A stretch of 64,000 nucleotides of DNA from Paragorgia papillata (GCA_035771165.1 JAWNZC010000423.1:581501-645500), one strand, 5' to 3'. Shown: positions 43,340-56,729, counted from the first letter of the stretch. Numbers and translations are program-made. Notes: generated from the letters alone by a model not told the origin.

Positions 43340-46300
43340 ATGAGCGACTCCTACATCATGGAGTATTATGATGCATGCATGGGCGCTTTGTGTCGACGTG
43401 TCGTTAGATTCCACGCAAGACACCAGGTTTATATAATTAATTGTATAGTAGAGATACAATAGGATTAACTCTGAAACCACCTTAGACACGTTTGGCGCTC
43501 AACATGAAGTCAAAACTGACCAGACTATATAGTACTCACACATCCCTAATCACTTCTCAAACGGTTTAGGTTTTCACAACTTAAACACCTAGAAGCAAAC
43601 ACGTTGAAAAAATCTAGTTTTCTTTGATATACCTCGGATTATCTTGAGAAAAACCAGTCCACGAGACAAATAGTATACATGCATGCAACGCTAATATAGG
43701 TGAAGCTTTTGATCGGCAGAGAAGCTTGAACCACCGCAGTGGTTAAAACCCGATTACTTCATGTTCTCAGAAAAATTAGCAGAGAATAACGATTTAGTTC
43801 AGACTCAAATTTAGACAAATATACAAATAAACGATTCGGGACATTTTTTAAAAATAGCCATGACTTATCGATTTCTAGTTCGATACAATTCGTTCTTCAC
43901 ACTTATACTAGTGAGCGGGAAGTATAAATCGTTATTGGGTAAACAGAAAACGAGTCATTCGGACGCAGACTTGATAGCTCAGGTATAGACAAGTTAACCG
44001 GCACAGTATGTATATCGAGGAATGCTTGGTGTTAGTTTAGCAACACGTTGAATAATTACTTCTATGTACCCAGTTATAGAGCTATAGAATCACTTGGAGA
44101 TGTTGTGTATATTATATACATAGAAACTATGTACAAGAAGTGTTTCTCTTTTCGTCTCGTGTGTCTTTGTGTATGCGAAGGCCTGCTCTTCAACCGCCAA
44201 AACACAACTTCATAATTCATGATATCTTCAAATTCCTCGAGTCTGGCAGTAGTATCGTGAAGGCCGGAAAGTTCTCGTATGTAAAGATCTTGCTTGTTCC
44301 GAATGTTCGAATTGCAAGAGAAAATTATTTGCCAAGAATAATAACACTTAATTTCCGCTCTCCTTCCGAAAATGTCACGAAGCCCATATTTTTATTATCA
44401 AACAAATAAATGAAACAAACAACACGCGGAAAAACGAAGGCAGGGTTTGGAAATAGGTCTGAGCAAGCTCTATGCACACATTCATTATAAACGCCGTTTT
44501 AAGAAGAGAGTATATATATATACACATCATAGACATGGTCCAATAGCCAAATAAACTAGAATGAAACTTCCTGAAACAGACTAAACTAACTATAGACTCA
44601 GGATTATTACCTGCATATAGCAAAAATATGAACGCGACGGTTAAAGATGAGCAAGATAAACAGTAATAATGTGATGTTAGACGTATATAGACATAGCCCA
44701 ACGAACTATAATGAAACTTGCTGAACTATGCTAAACAATCGCGTATGGGAGTTAAACTAGAAACTAACAACCTTAACAAAACTGACGTGGGTACTTAACT
44801 GCATGTATATATATAGCAAGAAAAACGCGACGGCTACAAGGTCAAATATACTTACATCCCAATACAAAACTAGGTTTTTAAATACAGGAAAATGGCGAAA
44901 TCTCGCACGTTGAAAACTATCCAACTGTCCAAGTGCTGCTAGATAGAAGGCGTGTGGCTGAGCGAATAGTGGATTTACGGTTTATATTATAGGGTGGTCC
45001 CAAATTGACGTTTGGATTGAACATTGGCCATGACCTGGTCCTTGACGCCGGTTTTGGGGGCAACTTAGAGCATCTACGTTATAAGGGTTTTTGTACTGAC
45101 AGTTTGTTTATCTAAGGGATGCCCCATCGAGAGTTGCATTTTCTCTTGCCAATGACCGTACGTTTTTTGAAAATTGTCTCGCCATGCTAGTAATACTTTC
45201 ACACCTATGCCTTCACACGGTGATTATTCCGTCGTTGTTTCGTCTTATATTAATAAAGAGACCGTTGAATTTCAAGATGTCGTGAAGCATTTGAAAGGAT
45301 GTAGAGGATATATAACTCAAAATTTATGTGGGAGTCCATAGAGTATATGATTGTTGACAGAGAAGAAAAAGGACGTCTATTTTTAAGATATCTCGTGATG
45401 CAATATATGCTCTGAACTCTGAAGCGTCCCAGAAACAATTTATTAGGCATTAATAAATATCGGGTTATCGGAATTATTTTAAATGCTACTAAAAGGTGCA
45501 ACTATTATAAGAAATATATTCCCCAAAAATCAAAACTCTTACTTCGAACTTGAAGTCGATGCTGAACTTCCATGTTTAATCGCAGGCTTAGCAACAGGAA
45601 GACTCAAATCACAGTTCTCAAATCAAGTGTACGGGGCGTTGCTTGTTTGCTGAATGAGGTAACCAAGATAGCAGAGAACATGTACCGAGAAAGAAAAAAA
45701 ACAGACGTTAACAGAAGAAAAAGGGGACGTGAGATAGAACTTGGGATTGCCAAAATAGGCAAGTAAAACTAAGATAAACATAAAGAATAACAAATCAATA
45801 AATAGAGACAGAGCCCCATGGCTCTTCCCAGGTTGAGGATCTAATTATAGCAACTAAACATTAAAGTTTCGAAATAGAAAGAGAGAGCTATACTAATAAT
45901 GAGCAAATAAAGATTTATGTGACCCTTAAATGTCCAGGAGATGGAATTAACTTATCAATAAACTTTTTCTGTTCCGGATTGTCAGTCCACTGGAATATTA
46001 AATTCTTAGGAATTTTTCTGTCGCATAGCTACCTTTCCGTCTGTCGCGCTGGGCCGCAGTTTACAGTTTGCACAAAATGTTGCCACACGCAGAGATGACG
46101 TTTCGTGCGCGAGGTTTCGCGCATTCCCGGTCGACCACCCTTCGCGATGGTTTCGGCCTTGTGTAAACAGCAAGTGAAGACGAAACATATTTGACCTTTT
46201 TTGGGAGTCTTGCACGCAAAGGTATTTATAAACTGTCCGTTTTAATTATTTCTAATTGAATCAAGCTACGATGTCTTTGTTTCGGTCATGTTTCCACGCG

Positions 46301-46470
46301 GTGTTTTCATGGTGCAGCACAGCGTTGTTGCCCCTAGGGTTGCATTTTATTTGCAAGAAAACGTTAAACGGGTTGCTAAATTTGGTAATTGCTCTTTGTT
46401 CAACGGCTGGGGATAATCAAACAAAAACGGCAGGATTTTGTATGCTAGTGATTATCTAATCAACATGGGC
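43340..46470. other. No gene seen
   Basis: AT-rich sequence with scattered short open frames but no motif, splice-supported exon pair or strong repeat. The direct 'agccaa.ta.actata.atgaaactt.ctgaa' repeat at about 44539-44573 and 44695-44728 is a small diverged duplication. Confidence 0.5.
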
Positions 46471-47025
46471 CTGGCATAGGACATTATTTTGATAGTGGAG
46501 AGGAGACATTATACATACTGTATATACAAGGCAGGGGATGCATACTTGTGCAGAGCATAGGACCAAACTTGGATGAAGTAAACTGAAAGGACACATACTT
46601 GGAGCAATTGCATGGACACATGCTTGCACTGTATTTGCACAATGGGCAGGACACACACTTAGATAGGAGAGGACGCATTGTACACATACTGTTGCACAGA
46701 GCAGAGGAGAGGACCTAACCTTGGATAGCATACTTATAGAAATTGGACACATGTCTGCAACATGCTTGCACAGGAGAGAGGACGTACGCACTTGGATAGA
46801 GAAGGAGACATATTATAATACACATATTGTATTCACAAGGTTGAAGATAAATAGTTTACAGAGCAGAGGAGAGGACCTAACCGGCTTGGATGGATAAAGG
46901 AAGGAATTCTTAGTCTTAGAGCAATTGGACACATGCCTGCAACATGCTTACACAGGAGAAAGGACATGCACGCACTTAGATAGAGGAGGAGCGACATATT
47001 ACACATATTGTATTTACAAAGTATG

Positions 47026-47056
<31 letters not shown>

Positions 47057-47330
47057 ATATTTACATTAAAAGCCGCGCAGGAGGGCTTTATTGGCTATCG
47101 CCTTGTGTTTTAGAGCCGATAAAGCCCGTACTGCAAGGTTTTTAAATGACTTCTAAAATTCATCACTTCATACGTTCATTGGCGTAATAATTTTGAAAAT
47201 TAAGCTTATCTCAGCCGTTAAAAACCAGCGAGAAACTTAGAGCGAGTCTATATCACATATAGATCCGATACGTTTATTATTAATTTTATTTGTGTTTTCC
47301 TCATGAATTATTAATGAATTTTAGAATATA

Positions 47331-47376
<46 letters not shown>
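47026..47376. repeat. TA tracts flanking a dispersed element fragment
   Basis: TA runs lie at about 47026-47052 and 47326-47374. Between them, 47080-47320 shares 'tatcacatatag' and 'tgtgttttcctcatgaatta' with the element at 9655-9825. Confidence 0.75.
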
Positions 47377-47378
<2 letters not shown>

Positions 47379-47507
47379 CAAATATAAAAGGTGCGGTTGT
47401 ATCTGCCAACGACGAACTTCCAGAAAGAAGGATCCAACAACGGGATTCACAGTCTGCTCTCAAAAAAGTTTATAGAAGAGTATATGAAGAACAAGAGACA
47501 GACAACT

Positions 47508-47643
47508 TCTTGCTGTTCCATCAGTTTTATTGTTAAGACGTTGCGGGCATTCGGCCTTCTTCAGTTAAAAAGTTAACTTTTTAACTGAAGAAGGCCGAAT
47601 GGCCGAAGAACAGTATTAACAATAAAACTGGTGGAACAGCAGG
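47508..47643. repeat. Head-to-head inverted repeat, ~67-bp arms
   Basis: The arms meet at 47574/47575 (agtt|aact) and match through 'ttaactgaagaaggccgaat' and 'aataaaactg.tggaacagca'. The 'ctgaagaaggccgaatggccgaa' string is another hammerhead-like or Penelope-type terminal motif. A TA tract follows (47646-47700). Confidence 0.88.
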
Positions 47644-47644
47644 A

Positions 47645-47703
<59 letters not shown>

Positions 47704-48079
47704 GTACTGAGCAGAGGACCTAACTTGGATGGAAAAAAGAAGTATACATGTGTAATTGTACTAATCTTGTCACTCTCTTTCTTGAAGCTCTTTTTCTGTG
47801 TGTATTACATACAGCCGTATACAGGCATTTCCAGCAATGGCATTTCCAGCAATTTGAGAGCCATTTGAGGGCACTTTTGAGCACTCCGCAGTATGGAAAA
47901 AAGGTTGTATTTTTGGGTTACATGTACTTACAGTATAAAATATTTATGTAAACACCGTTTAAAAAAAAACAAATGAAAACTGCAACTTCACCGTGAGGTC
48001 AACTAGAGCTGTTAGACCTGCAATAATTATATTTAGCGTCTTTTAATAATTTTTTCTAGACCAAAGAGGGGGTGGCTAG

Positions 48080-48114
48080 CCACCCAATCCACCACCCCTA
48101 AATCCGCCCCTGGG
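48080..48114. mobile_element. Single end of a hAT-type element
   Basis: On the minus strand it reads caggggcggatttaggggtg, a familiar hAT terminal form. No matching opposite end was found in the window. Confidence 0.5.
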
Positions 48115-48218
48115 CAGAGGACACATTTTGTTTGGAGCAACTGAAAGGACACATGCTTAGAGCAATTGAACACGTGCTTGTACATGCATCCTGGCAGAGG
48201 AGAAGACATGTAGTCAGA

Positions 48219-48402
48219 AAAATAAACAAAAGTAGTGTGCTGCTATAGGCAGTGTTGAAATGCAAATCGAAATCATAGTAAGCTTTGTGCTTCCACGCTT
48301 TCGAGCTTCCACGTTTCTCTCTGACGGAGGGCCTTCGCTCGAAACGTTAGAAACTACGTTTCAATATTTTCGGCAGTACTCAAACCTTACTATATTTCGA
48401 TT
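48219..48402. mobile_element. Inverted 'CGAAACGTT' element, family II copy
   Basis: A perfect 10-bp duplication TGTAGTCAGA flanks it (48209-48218 and 48403-48412). It starts aataaacaaaagtagtgtgc and ends ctatatttcgatt, with ctctctgacggagggccttc then gctcgaaacgttag inside. Confidence 0.85.
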
Positions 48403-49235
48403 TGTAGTCAGACAAAAGATGGGACATATTACACATACTGAATGTACAAGACAGGGAATACATATTTGTACAGCTAGAACAGAGGACCAAACTAATCGAA
48501 CAGAGGACCAAACTAATCGAACGGAGCAAAGGGCATATTCTTATACAGAGCAATTGGGGACAGACTAATACTATGCTTGCTTCGATCGGAAAGAACACGC
48601 AGTTAGATAAAGTACAAGGCATGTACTTATAGTATCAAAGGAGGGAGAAAAACAGAACTGATCAGGGAGATGGAGACAAGGAGATAAAGAGAGTCGAAAG
48701 AGAGAGGCCAAAATGATGAAGTCGATAAGGGAAAAGCTAGCTACAGAAGGATATCTAGCCAGAGTATAGAAGAAAGATTTAAAAATTGGATGCCTTTTTC
48801 CACAATACAGACAATATGATTTTCATACGCAAACCATATATAAGATATAATTTCTAAAATTAAGAATAGAATATCTTAATCTAATTTCGTTGGATATATA
48901 TAACCATGGATTGTAAAATAACTTTTTACTATCCGTGATATAACATATATTTAGAGAAAAAAAGAAAAATGTACAAGCTCATATCATCTTGGCTCTAAAA
49001 TCCTTGAAAAATTATTACAGATATGACTATAGATTTAGCACTTTGACTCAATCCTATTAGGCTCTTTACACCAAGGTGCCGTTTTCCCGACAGCGGTTTT
49101 GTCACGACAGTGGTTAAAGTTAAACGGCTAAAACGAAGCAATTTTGGTAGTGTTAAAAGTTTCGCGCTTATCACACCTTCTTGACATCAAAGAAAAGTCC
49201 AAATATATACATGGACGAGGTGTATATATTTGGAC

Positions 49236-49822
49236 TTGCCTGCATGACTGCACAAAACCGAATTGGACATTCTGCTTAAAAGTATAGTTAACTCAAGTAT
49301 AAGAATTTTCAAAAAACTGAAAACTAACTTTGGTTGTGAAAAATACCTTTCTGAAATTCACTATTTCAAACACCGTAAAGCTGTCACAAAATTAAGGATT
49401 TCAGCTCATAGATTACCTGTTGAAACTGGTCGATACAGCAATGTTTCATACAGTAATAGACTATGTAAACATTGCGATCTTAACGAGATCGGGAATGAAG
49501 AACACTTTTTAACGTCATGTACAAACACAAAGTTCGCCGATCTCAGAGTAAATTTTATTGATAACCTATATAAAGTAAATAGTTCATTCAAATTGTTTAA
49601 TTCCCAAGATATTTTTATGTACCTTATGTCTATGCAAGACAGAACAGTTATGGCTTTGGCAGGGAAATACTGTTTCGATGTTTTAACAATTTTTGATAAC
49701 TTAACGTAGATAATAGAAATTAACTTTATATATATGTAATATGTATGTCATGTAGTTGTAGTTAGTGTCACGTTTGTATCCTATATACCAAAGCTGGTAT
49801 TGATGTTGTTGATCAAATAAAT
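49236..49822 (+). mobile_element. 5'-truncated non-LTR retrotransposon (LINE), 3' part
   Basis: An open frame (49263-49709, 148 aa as read) matches the C-terminal part of cnidarian LINE reverse transcriptase proteins: a basic FKKLKTNFG region, 'KLRISAHRLPVETGRY', then a zinc-knuckle-like CKHC-x9-H-x4-C segment (CKHCDLNEIGNEEHFLTSC). A 110-nt 3' UTR ends in gatcaaataaat. The endonuclease and polymerase domains are missing, so it cannot move by itself. Family recognition is by eye. Confidence 0.75.
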
Positions 49823-49983
49823 AAAGTATAGCAACTTACTGGTGCTAAAATCTGTTTGGTATTGCGGCTATAAACGGTTTTGTTGATCAGTAAAATTTTT
49901 CTAAAGCCTGATGTTCTTGAAGTTTAAGCCTCAAAATTGTTCTTACTCTTTCAAGGTGGCAATCTTATATACTGTCAACCCAA

Positions 49984-50022
49984 TATTATTATTATTATTA
50001 TCATTATTATTATCATTATCAC
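49984..50022. repeat. (ATT)n microsatellite
   Basis: ATT units with two 'atc' interruptions. Confidence 0.92.
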
Positions 50023-50222
50023 CTCAAGTTTTATAAATATAGTTCAAATATTGTTTAAGAAAACAGCTTTATTCTTTAAGGCGAAACAGCTTTATTCTTT
50101 AATACATCAGAAACAACATATTTAAATAAAGACATACAACACTTCAAAAAGCTCCGGCGTTATAATTTGTACTATTCTTCTCAAATATTTTTCGTTAATA
50201 GAAATAACCTTTAGACTCTTTC

Positions 50223-50330
50223 CGAACTGGAAATAATCAGGGAGAGGAATGGAAATGAATGAAAAGGGAAGGAAAGAATGAAAAGGCAAGGAGGAAAGAA
50301 TGAAAAGGCAAGGAGGAGAGGAAAATAAAG
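50223..50330. repeat. Purine-rich GGAA/AAGG repeats
   Basis: A run of 'ggaaagaatgaaaaggcaaggagg' units in direct repeat. Confidence 0.7.
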
Positions 50331-50882
50331 GTAGGACTAATCATTTTTGATCAAAAACCATATCCAGCCGACAATTTGAAAAAAATACAAGACAAAGCAT
50401 AAACCGAAAATAAATATCTTGAAACTCGAAATATGAGCTAACCATTTTTCCTTGCAGATAGCTGAACTGCGCAGGACCCTCACCCAAGTACTAACCTCGA
50501 CCGACCTAACTTAACTTTAGACCTCAGCGGTGAGACTTGAGGGACACGTTCGGTTATGCTAATGCCCCACCTGTCGTATGTAGTATCAATAAAAGTAACT
50601 TAGATCTTATCAGACACAGGATCAACGATCATTGACAGCAACAAGGAAAATTCTGCAATTGCACTGAAATTTTGATTACTTTGTAGAACTGGCGAATTTC
50701 AAGTCTATATTCTCTTTACGAAAGCAAAGTCGTTGTTAGTTAGTGTAAAATGTAAAAAGGTATGATATAGCTAAGATATATAGACAAACGTTTAGAAAAG
50801 TTGATCCTATATAGGTCAATACTAGGACACTCAGGAAGTCTTTAACTTCCGAATCCGAGAAAGGACTCAGAGAGACCAAAGT

Positions 50883-51170
50883 CAGTGTCGGATTTAGGAC
50901 AGGGCGGACTGGGCGGTCGCCCAGGGCCCCCCACAAAATAATGTTTAAGATGGATGATAGGGTCACTTCTAAAAGTGTATACTATGACGATTATGGCTGA
51001 TTGATGGATGGAGTTGACAAGTTGTTATTGTAAACCTGATTCAGTGTGGGAATTGTGACTTCGAAGTTGTATTAGTTCGTAAAGCAAAATTATCTCGTTC
51101 AGAAATAGAATTGATATATTGTGCTGGCAGTGACGGCCAAGGGGTCTCCACAGTCCTAAAGCCGCCGCTG
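50883..51170. mobile_element. hAT-like MITE, CAGTGTCGG ends
   Basis: The left end cagtgtcggatttaggac is inverted against gtcctaaagccgccgctg. GC-rich blocks flank the unique middle. The expected 8-bp duplication is not exact ('ccaaagt' occurs on both sides but offset), so boundaries are tentative. Confidence 0.6.
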
Positions 51171-51529
51171 AGGTCCAAAGTATAATCACCGACATACATA
51201 CACCTCTATATAATGACTATGTTGTTGTGAGTAGACGGAAAGCAGACAGCAATATCAGATAGAATAACCTGAGGCCTGAGCTACGTTGGTATGGACGACT
51301 ATAGTATTTTGCTTTATACTCTGATAAAGCCAGGCCCTTCGAAAGCCGTTTACTTAACTTTTCGCCTGGGATTAAAAAGGCAGTTTTTAATATTGAAACG
51401 TATGCTAGCGAAAGAAGAAGATTAAGTTCAAATGAGGTCAAATCACTGCTGTAGAGAAAAGGTCTCTGGCTTAACGTACCAGCGCTCTAACCACTGACTG
51501 GCACTGAGCTATTGGGAGTGTAAAAAAGT

Positions 51530-51718
51530 AGAGTGTTGCGTATATACCCAGTGTTTTATATAGGGCAAAGTGAAAAGGTGGTAAACTGCCGACAATATGT
51601 ATAGTTTTGATAACAAAATACTGACGTTTCGAGCCTCCGCTCGCCCTTCATCATCAGAGTAAAATATCGCTTCCCTCGAAACGTCATATTTCGTTCAGTT
51701 TACCACCTTTTCACTTTG
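51530..51718. mobile_element. Inverted 'CGAAACGTC' element, family I copy
   Basis: The left arm aaagtgaaaaggtggtaaac is inverted against gtttaccaccttttcacttt. It contains actgacgtttcgagcctccg on one arm and ccctcgaaacgtc on the other, and opens with gtagagtgttgcgta. Confidence 0.82.
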
Positions 51719-51724
51719 AGCTAT

Positions 51725-53300
51725 TGGAAGTCGGCCACCCGGTCAGGAGAGCTAGTCTAGTCTTTAGGCTAGAATTATGTGACTTATGACACAATATGAG
51801 CCTCCGTGTCAAAGACTCAAGGGTGGTACATTTGGATTTTGCTTTAACTCTGCTGTCAGCCACCATCACGTGAAAGGTATCTGATCGAACAAGAACCAGG
51901 TGACGGAGAGAGAAAGTTCGAGATCCGAGTCTTGGAACTTTTTCTTTTGCTAAAAGACGTTTTCTGCATGCGTACTCTTCAATTCTAGAATTCTACAGGT
52001 TGGCGTGCGTTTTTCCCGAAAAACTAACAAGTTAAACGAAGATATCCTTATTACCGAATTAATCCATTCAAATAAAAAAAAATCTCACACCTCCACATTT
52101 ATGAAATTTGTTTGATCCACATGCGGTTTTCCTGGCTTGAGAGATGAGAACTATTTCCTGTTCAAACCGAGTGAAGGTATAGCAGATCCCAAAAGAAATG
52201 TGAGACTGAGCATTGATTTTCGACATAATTGGTGTACTATACCGTTTTTTCGAAACAAACGGAGATTATAAAGTTAAGCGCGGCAGAAGGTTCCAGCTTG
52301 ATCCGCGTAGTGGCATGTTAATATTTATTAAAAAACTAGACGCATGCTAAAGCGAGACACCACAGGGGGAAGTTTGTCTTCTTGTCGTCGGGGCACCTGT
52401 GGAGGTTATCTGTTTTCGGTATATCAAAACCAATTTACCGAAGAATGGTTGTGAGAAAAAACTATTAAACGCTTCGATTCGAAATTTATTAAACGTTTGA
52501 GAGTGGTATAATTTGGTGGTTTCAAGTTGGACACTCCTCTATGTATCTTTAAAATTGGGTTGATCGGAATACATATTGCGCAGTTCAGTCGCTTTACCGT
52601 CAAGTTCGGGTACACGATTCTGGATGCTGTGTTAAAATATAAACAGTTAAACGCAGGGAGTAGACTAAAACGAGCGCAATCCCTACCCCAGTACTTAATC
52701 TTGTTTCGTCTACGACATTTAATCTGAACGCTAGCACGGTCATTTCCCGCAAAGGTATAGCATAACCCGAGATCTATTCTGAGTAACGTAATGACATTAT
52801 AAAGTAGGTTCTTATAAAGGCATAAAGTCGCTAGCTAAATCCAATAAGCTAAAACTAGAGAAATAAGACGAGAGAACGACTTACCCGCTTTCCAAGTGGA
52901 AGTGTCTGGTAAGGAGAAACGCAAGACGTCGAAGCACCGTAGGTTGGCTTCACACTTCTCAGTTACAGACCTGCTGGGTTGAAAAACAGTCCGTTACACG
53001 CTGCGATCTCACCGAGGTATATATTGTTATATCTAACAGGAACATCGGTTTATGTTATTTAATATAACATTACATCACAGTGGACGAGGGCAGTTACGTT
53101 GTTTTTCAATATAAACATGTGTACATACAAAGTAATTTATCTAACGAAATTATTGCATATAAAAACTAAAGATTATCACTCACCTTGATGAGGGTCGAAA
53201 ACGTTGGAGATTTTTTTGCGACAATCGACGGGTGTGGAAGTATTACGAGTACGACGGATGTGGAAGTAGTCTGCAGGCGTTTAGTTTTAAAAAGAGAAAT
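51725..53300. other. No gene seen
   Basis: Largely unique sequence. Minus-strand donor-like sites occur (gcgg|gtaagt near 52880; gtgagt near 53182), but the second lies in a 'gatgagggtcgaaaacgttgg' repeat motif. No exon can be supported. Confidence 0.4.
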
Positions 53301-53308
53301 CCCGAGCG

Positions 53309-53334
53309 CGTATATATATATATATATATATAAA
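53309..53334. repeat. (TA)n microsatellite
   Basis: About 11 TA units followed by degenerate ATA repeats. Confidence 0.9.
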
Positions 53335-53339
53335 TATAT

Positions 53340-56300
53340 ACTAGGCTTGCAGACGACGCGTTAACAGGTCGTGCAAGCACAGTTCTCGTTAGAATAAACA
53401 AGCTTAAATAGGAAAGACAACCTTCACAGTACTCAAATGGCTAAGCTCATTTGTTCAGTTTACCGTTCCTTCTAAAGCCGAAGGTTAGAGTGACAACAAG
53501 TTGTCAAGAACAATCTCTCAAGTACGCCAACGCAAGGCATTTCGGGAGCGCCGTCGCTCGTTGATAAAAGTGGCGAACAAAAGACCCATATATTGTAATT
53601 AGAACATATAAATTGCAGGAAATTGTTTTTTCAATAAAAATAGCGACGTTTAATACTAGGAAAACCATACAACCGTTGCTCATTCCGGCCGCGAAATCCA
53701 AATCGAGGTTGGATGTATGTTCGTGGCAAGACCGTTAGAAGTTTCTCGTTTCTCTTCCGACATCTCGTCGTTTCTATTTGTGAAAATGCAACGTATTTTT
53801 ATTTTTGCAGCGTATGCCGACCTTTGTGAAAGTTTTGATTAAAACAAAGGCATATTTTCCAAAGTAATTGTCTACATTTGCATAAGAAAACCCCCAAAGT
53901 TATTTCATAACTCGACGAGAACAAATGGTAGGTGTAAAAAAACCGTTGTCGGCGTTTTCGTCAAACAGTGTTAAAGCGATATGGATATATACTTGTACAC
54001 AATCAGAGTCGTATAAAAGTATTTCACAATTTACAGGAGGGTGAATATTAGATGGATGAGACAGAGCTCAGCATGGGAATCAATTTCCTTGTTCTGCTAG
54101 ACGGTGTATCTATGAATTAAGTAAAATATATAGCTTGTGAACAGGATACGGAATTAGAATCTTAGATGATTATCATGAGACCGCGGTGGTTTTTTCTGTA
54201 AAAAGCCGACTAAAGCATGATGATGAGGCTTTCGAAAAACATTTTGCCATAGTAAATATATCATCATGTCCGTGGCTGGGAGAAAAGTTGTTTAGTTAAT
54301 AAGAAATCATTGGAGTTCGCTGTTCGAATTCAGCGTGTAGACGTGGCCGGGGAGGAATCTCGGTTTGTCCTTGGATAACTCAATCAAAACATTTGTTTGC
54401 ACGGTGCGTTGGAGTTAAAAACAAATCCAAACAGGATTTCACGCGATTATCGACTGTTTCGTTAAACCGTCAATGCTGTTGACCAAATCCCCAATTTAAA
54501 CTACTTTCCCAAATAGCATGAACACGCTGACTCGTTCTTGTGGCTCGCATCTGCGGGACTGTTGGCGTCACAACGTCTCACTTCAGAAGTTATTCACTTG
54601 TGCCGCTGAGATTTTCATTATTCAAAACAAAACGCCCCTCTCCAGTTTTCCTTGTCTTCGACACAATATATCGAAGACACTCTTCCTTCATATTGTTCGA
54701 GCCGTCAGTCTGTCACGGCAGAAAACCTCACACATGCGAACTGCGTTTATTGGCGGGAAAAAACTCGAGGGGCATTTTTACGTGGTCGAGTTTGGTTACT
54801 TTTTAGGATTTTGAGATTATCTAGATACTTTTTAGGGTATTACGTATAAAAAAGCTATCTATGGGCCTTTGTTGTGTTTTATATCGTTACCAAGAGGCTG
54901 GTCTTGCTTGAGCAGTCTACAATTGATCATCATTTATGAGTTCCCGATCCCGTGACCCCACATGTGCCGCAGCGTCAGCCTGAGTGTCGGGGCGGTAATT
55001 TATCAAGCTATTAAAGGATAATTTGGAAAATTATAGATTATTACAGCTTTCTTTTGTAAAACTAAAAGAATCTTATTCGTTAACGTAAATACTGGTTGTG
55101 TTATTAAACAATCTCAAGTGGAAGGGTCGTGAATAGCGGACACGCACCGAAACTGATCAACAGAGTGATACCGCGAAAGAGCGCTTGTAGTGAACTAGGC
55201 GGAAAAAGTCTAATTACAAAGTATAACATACACGGCGTTATCTCCGTTGAATACACTGGCCATCTCTCACGGTAGATATGACAAGATACGGCACACTAAA
55301 GGGACAATAGCGCAAAGGAGCTCCGACATTACGCGGCGTGGTTAAATTTTAAAGGATATTTTATTAAATTCTTCGTGTTCATATTAACCGTTCTGGGAGC
55401 GCGACGCAAAGGCGTCGTTGATAGAAACACGGTGAGACAGAAAACACCGGCCAAGGAGACGGCCTCCATCACTTGAAGGGGGCATCACAAAGAAGTTTTT
55501 TTTACGCTTGAAATCTCGGCTAAATCCTCTTTTCGTGTGTTTATTCTGGTTTATTTGCTCGGGAGTGTTATACGATAACAAACGCGAGCTCAATATTGGG
55601 TTATGTCTAGAGACCCTTAATTATAGTCTTTTGTAATACGATTTCAAGTTAACCACAATACTTGCTTGTTAAAAAGATCAAGCCCCCACACAAGCTTTAC
55701 AAACGCGACTCGGCCGACAAAAATGAAAATAACCTTCATATATAAGATATGACTGGAGCAGGAAACTGCCGTTCTAGCCGAGAAGGGCGGAGGTTATGAA
55801 ATTATTTTATATATGTATATAAAACAGAATGTGACATTGGCATCTTAATTCTTTCTAACGAAATTAAGACCAAAAAGACGTGTGAACAGTTTAATAAAAA
55901 AAAATAATTACGCCACGTATATTTGTTGATCCGAATGCGAAGGCAATATAAATTTGAGTATACGAATGCCGTAAACCCTTAATTCGTAAACATATGATAC
56001 ATTTCAAGAGCAAAACAAATACACATATACATTTCTTTGCGCTGTTTGGTATACATATATTAATGTACACGGATATAGGATTTTCTCCGATTTCTTTGAA
56101 GTACAATAATACTTAACATGGAAAACAAGATTATTTTTCATATTACTATTTTCGGCGTAAAGCTTGTTTTCTAAGAGAGGACAAGCGTATTAAGTGCAAG
56201 TACGGACAAAGCGTAAAACAAAGCTTAAATTCTGAGTCTGAAGAAAACGCTCCTAAGTTAAGAACGCAGACGTAAACTATAGCTAGCACATCAATGTATA

Positions 56301-56500
56301 AACATAAGCTCAGACATAAGAATATTACCACAGACATTATAAGTATAGACATCAAGATGAGATTAGCTTTCCAGTTACAGCCGTCGCTCCAGAGCTAACG
56401 AGGTGTTTGTTTTCCGGATTGATGGTTAACACCGACATAATTCGGATTTTAGAAGAGAAAAAATGCAATTTACGCCTCGTCTTTTTATACGAAGATTAGA
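53340..56500. other. No gene seen
   Basis: About 3 kb of apparently unique sequence. Several overlapping open frames at 54518-54849 are not supported by motifs or splice sites. Confidence 0.45.
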
Positions 56501-56518
56501 CCAGTGGTGGAGTATAGT

Positions 56519-56729
56519 GAAATAAAAGTAGTGTGCTGCGTGTTGAAATACAAATCGAAATATAGTAAGCTTTGAGTACTGCCGAAATTATTGAACGTAG
56601 ATTTTAACGTTTCGAGCGAAGGCCCTTCGTCAGAGACGCACGTTTCTCTCTGACGAAGGGCCTTCGCTGGAAACGTTAGAAACTACGTTCAATATTTTCG
56701 GCAGTACTCAAACCTTACTATATTTCGAG
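56519..56729. mobile_element. Inverted 'CGAAACGTT' element, family II copy
   Basis: It is flanked by GTGGAGTATAGT (56507-56518) and GTAGAGTATAGT (56730-56741), a 12-bp duplication with one mismatch. It starts gaaataaaagtagtgtgctg, ends ctatatttcga, and has arms with gcgaaggcccttcgtcagag and ctctctgacgaagggccttc. Confidence 0.87.

Larger units (their letters stand above)
46480..48620. repeat. Degenerate minisatellite broken up by later insertions
   Basis: Units share 'gcagaggagaggacctaac.ttgga', 'gcaattggacacatg', 'gacatattacacatattgtatttacaag' and 'cacaggagaaaggac'. The array runs 46480-47030, resumes at about 47700-47740, 48110-48210 and 48413-48580, and is separated by TA tracts, a palindrome and a family II element. 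Confidence 0.75.

Noticed and set aside
45541..45590. Minus-strand start exon (ATG with a GTAAGA donor)
   Set aside because: Ten codons only, with no supporting partner exon.
46456..46791. 111-aa Cys-rich minus-strand open frame
   Set aside because: It is a translation of the degenerate minisatellite; the Cys pattern follows the repeat period and not a fold.
52870..53190. 5' UTR exons for otx gene 2 on the minus strand
   Set aside because: Donor-like sites are present, but they lie 12 kb upstream and one is within a repeat motif. No evidence links them to the gene.
54518..54849. Three overlapping plus-strand open frames up to 98 aa
   Set aside because: No recognisable domain, no splice signals consistent with one frame, and mutually overlapping frames suggest chance.
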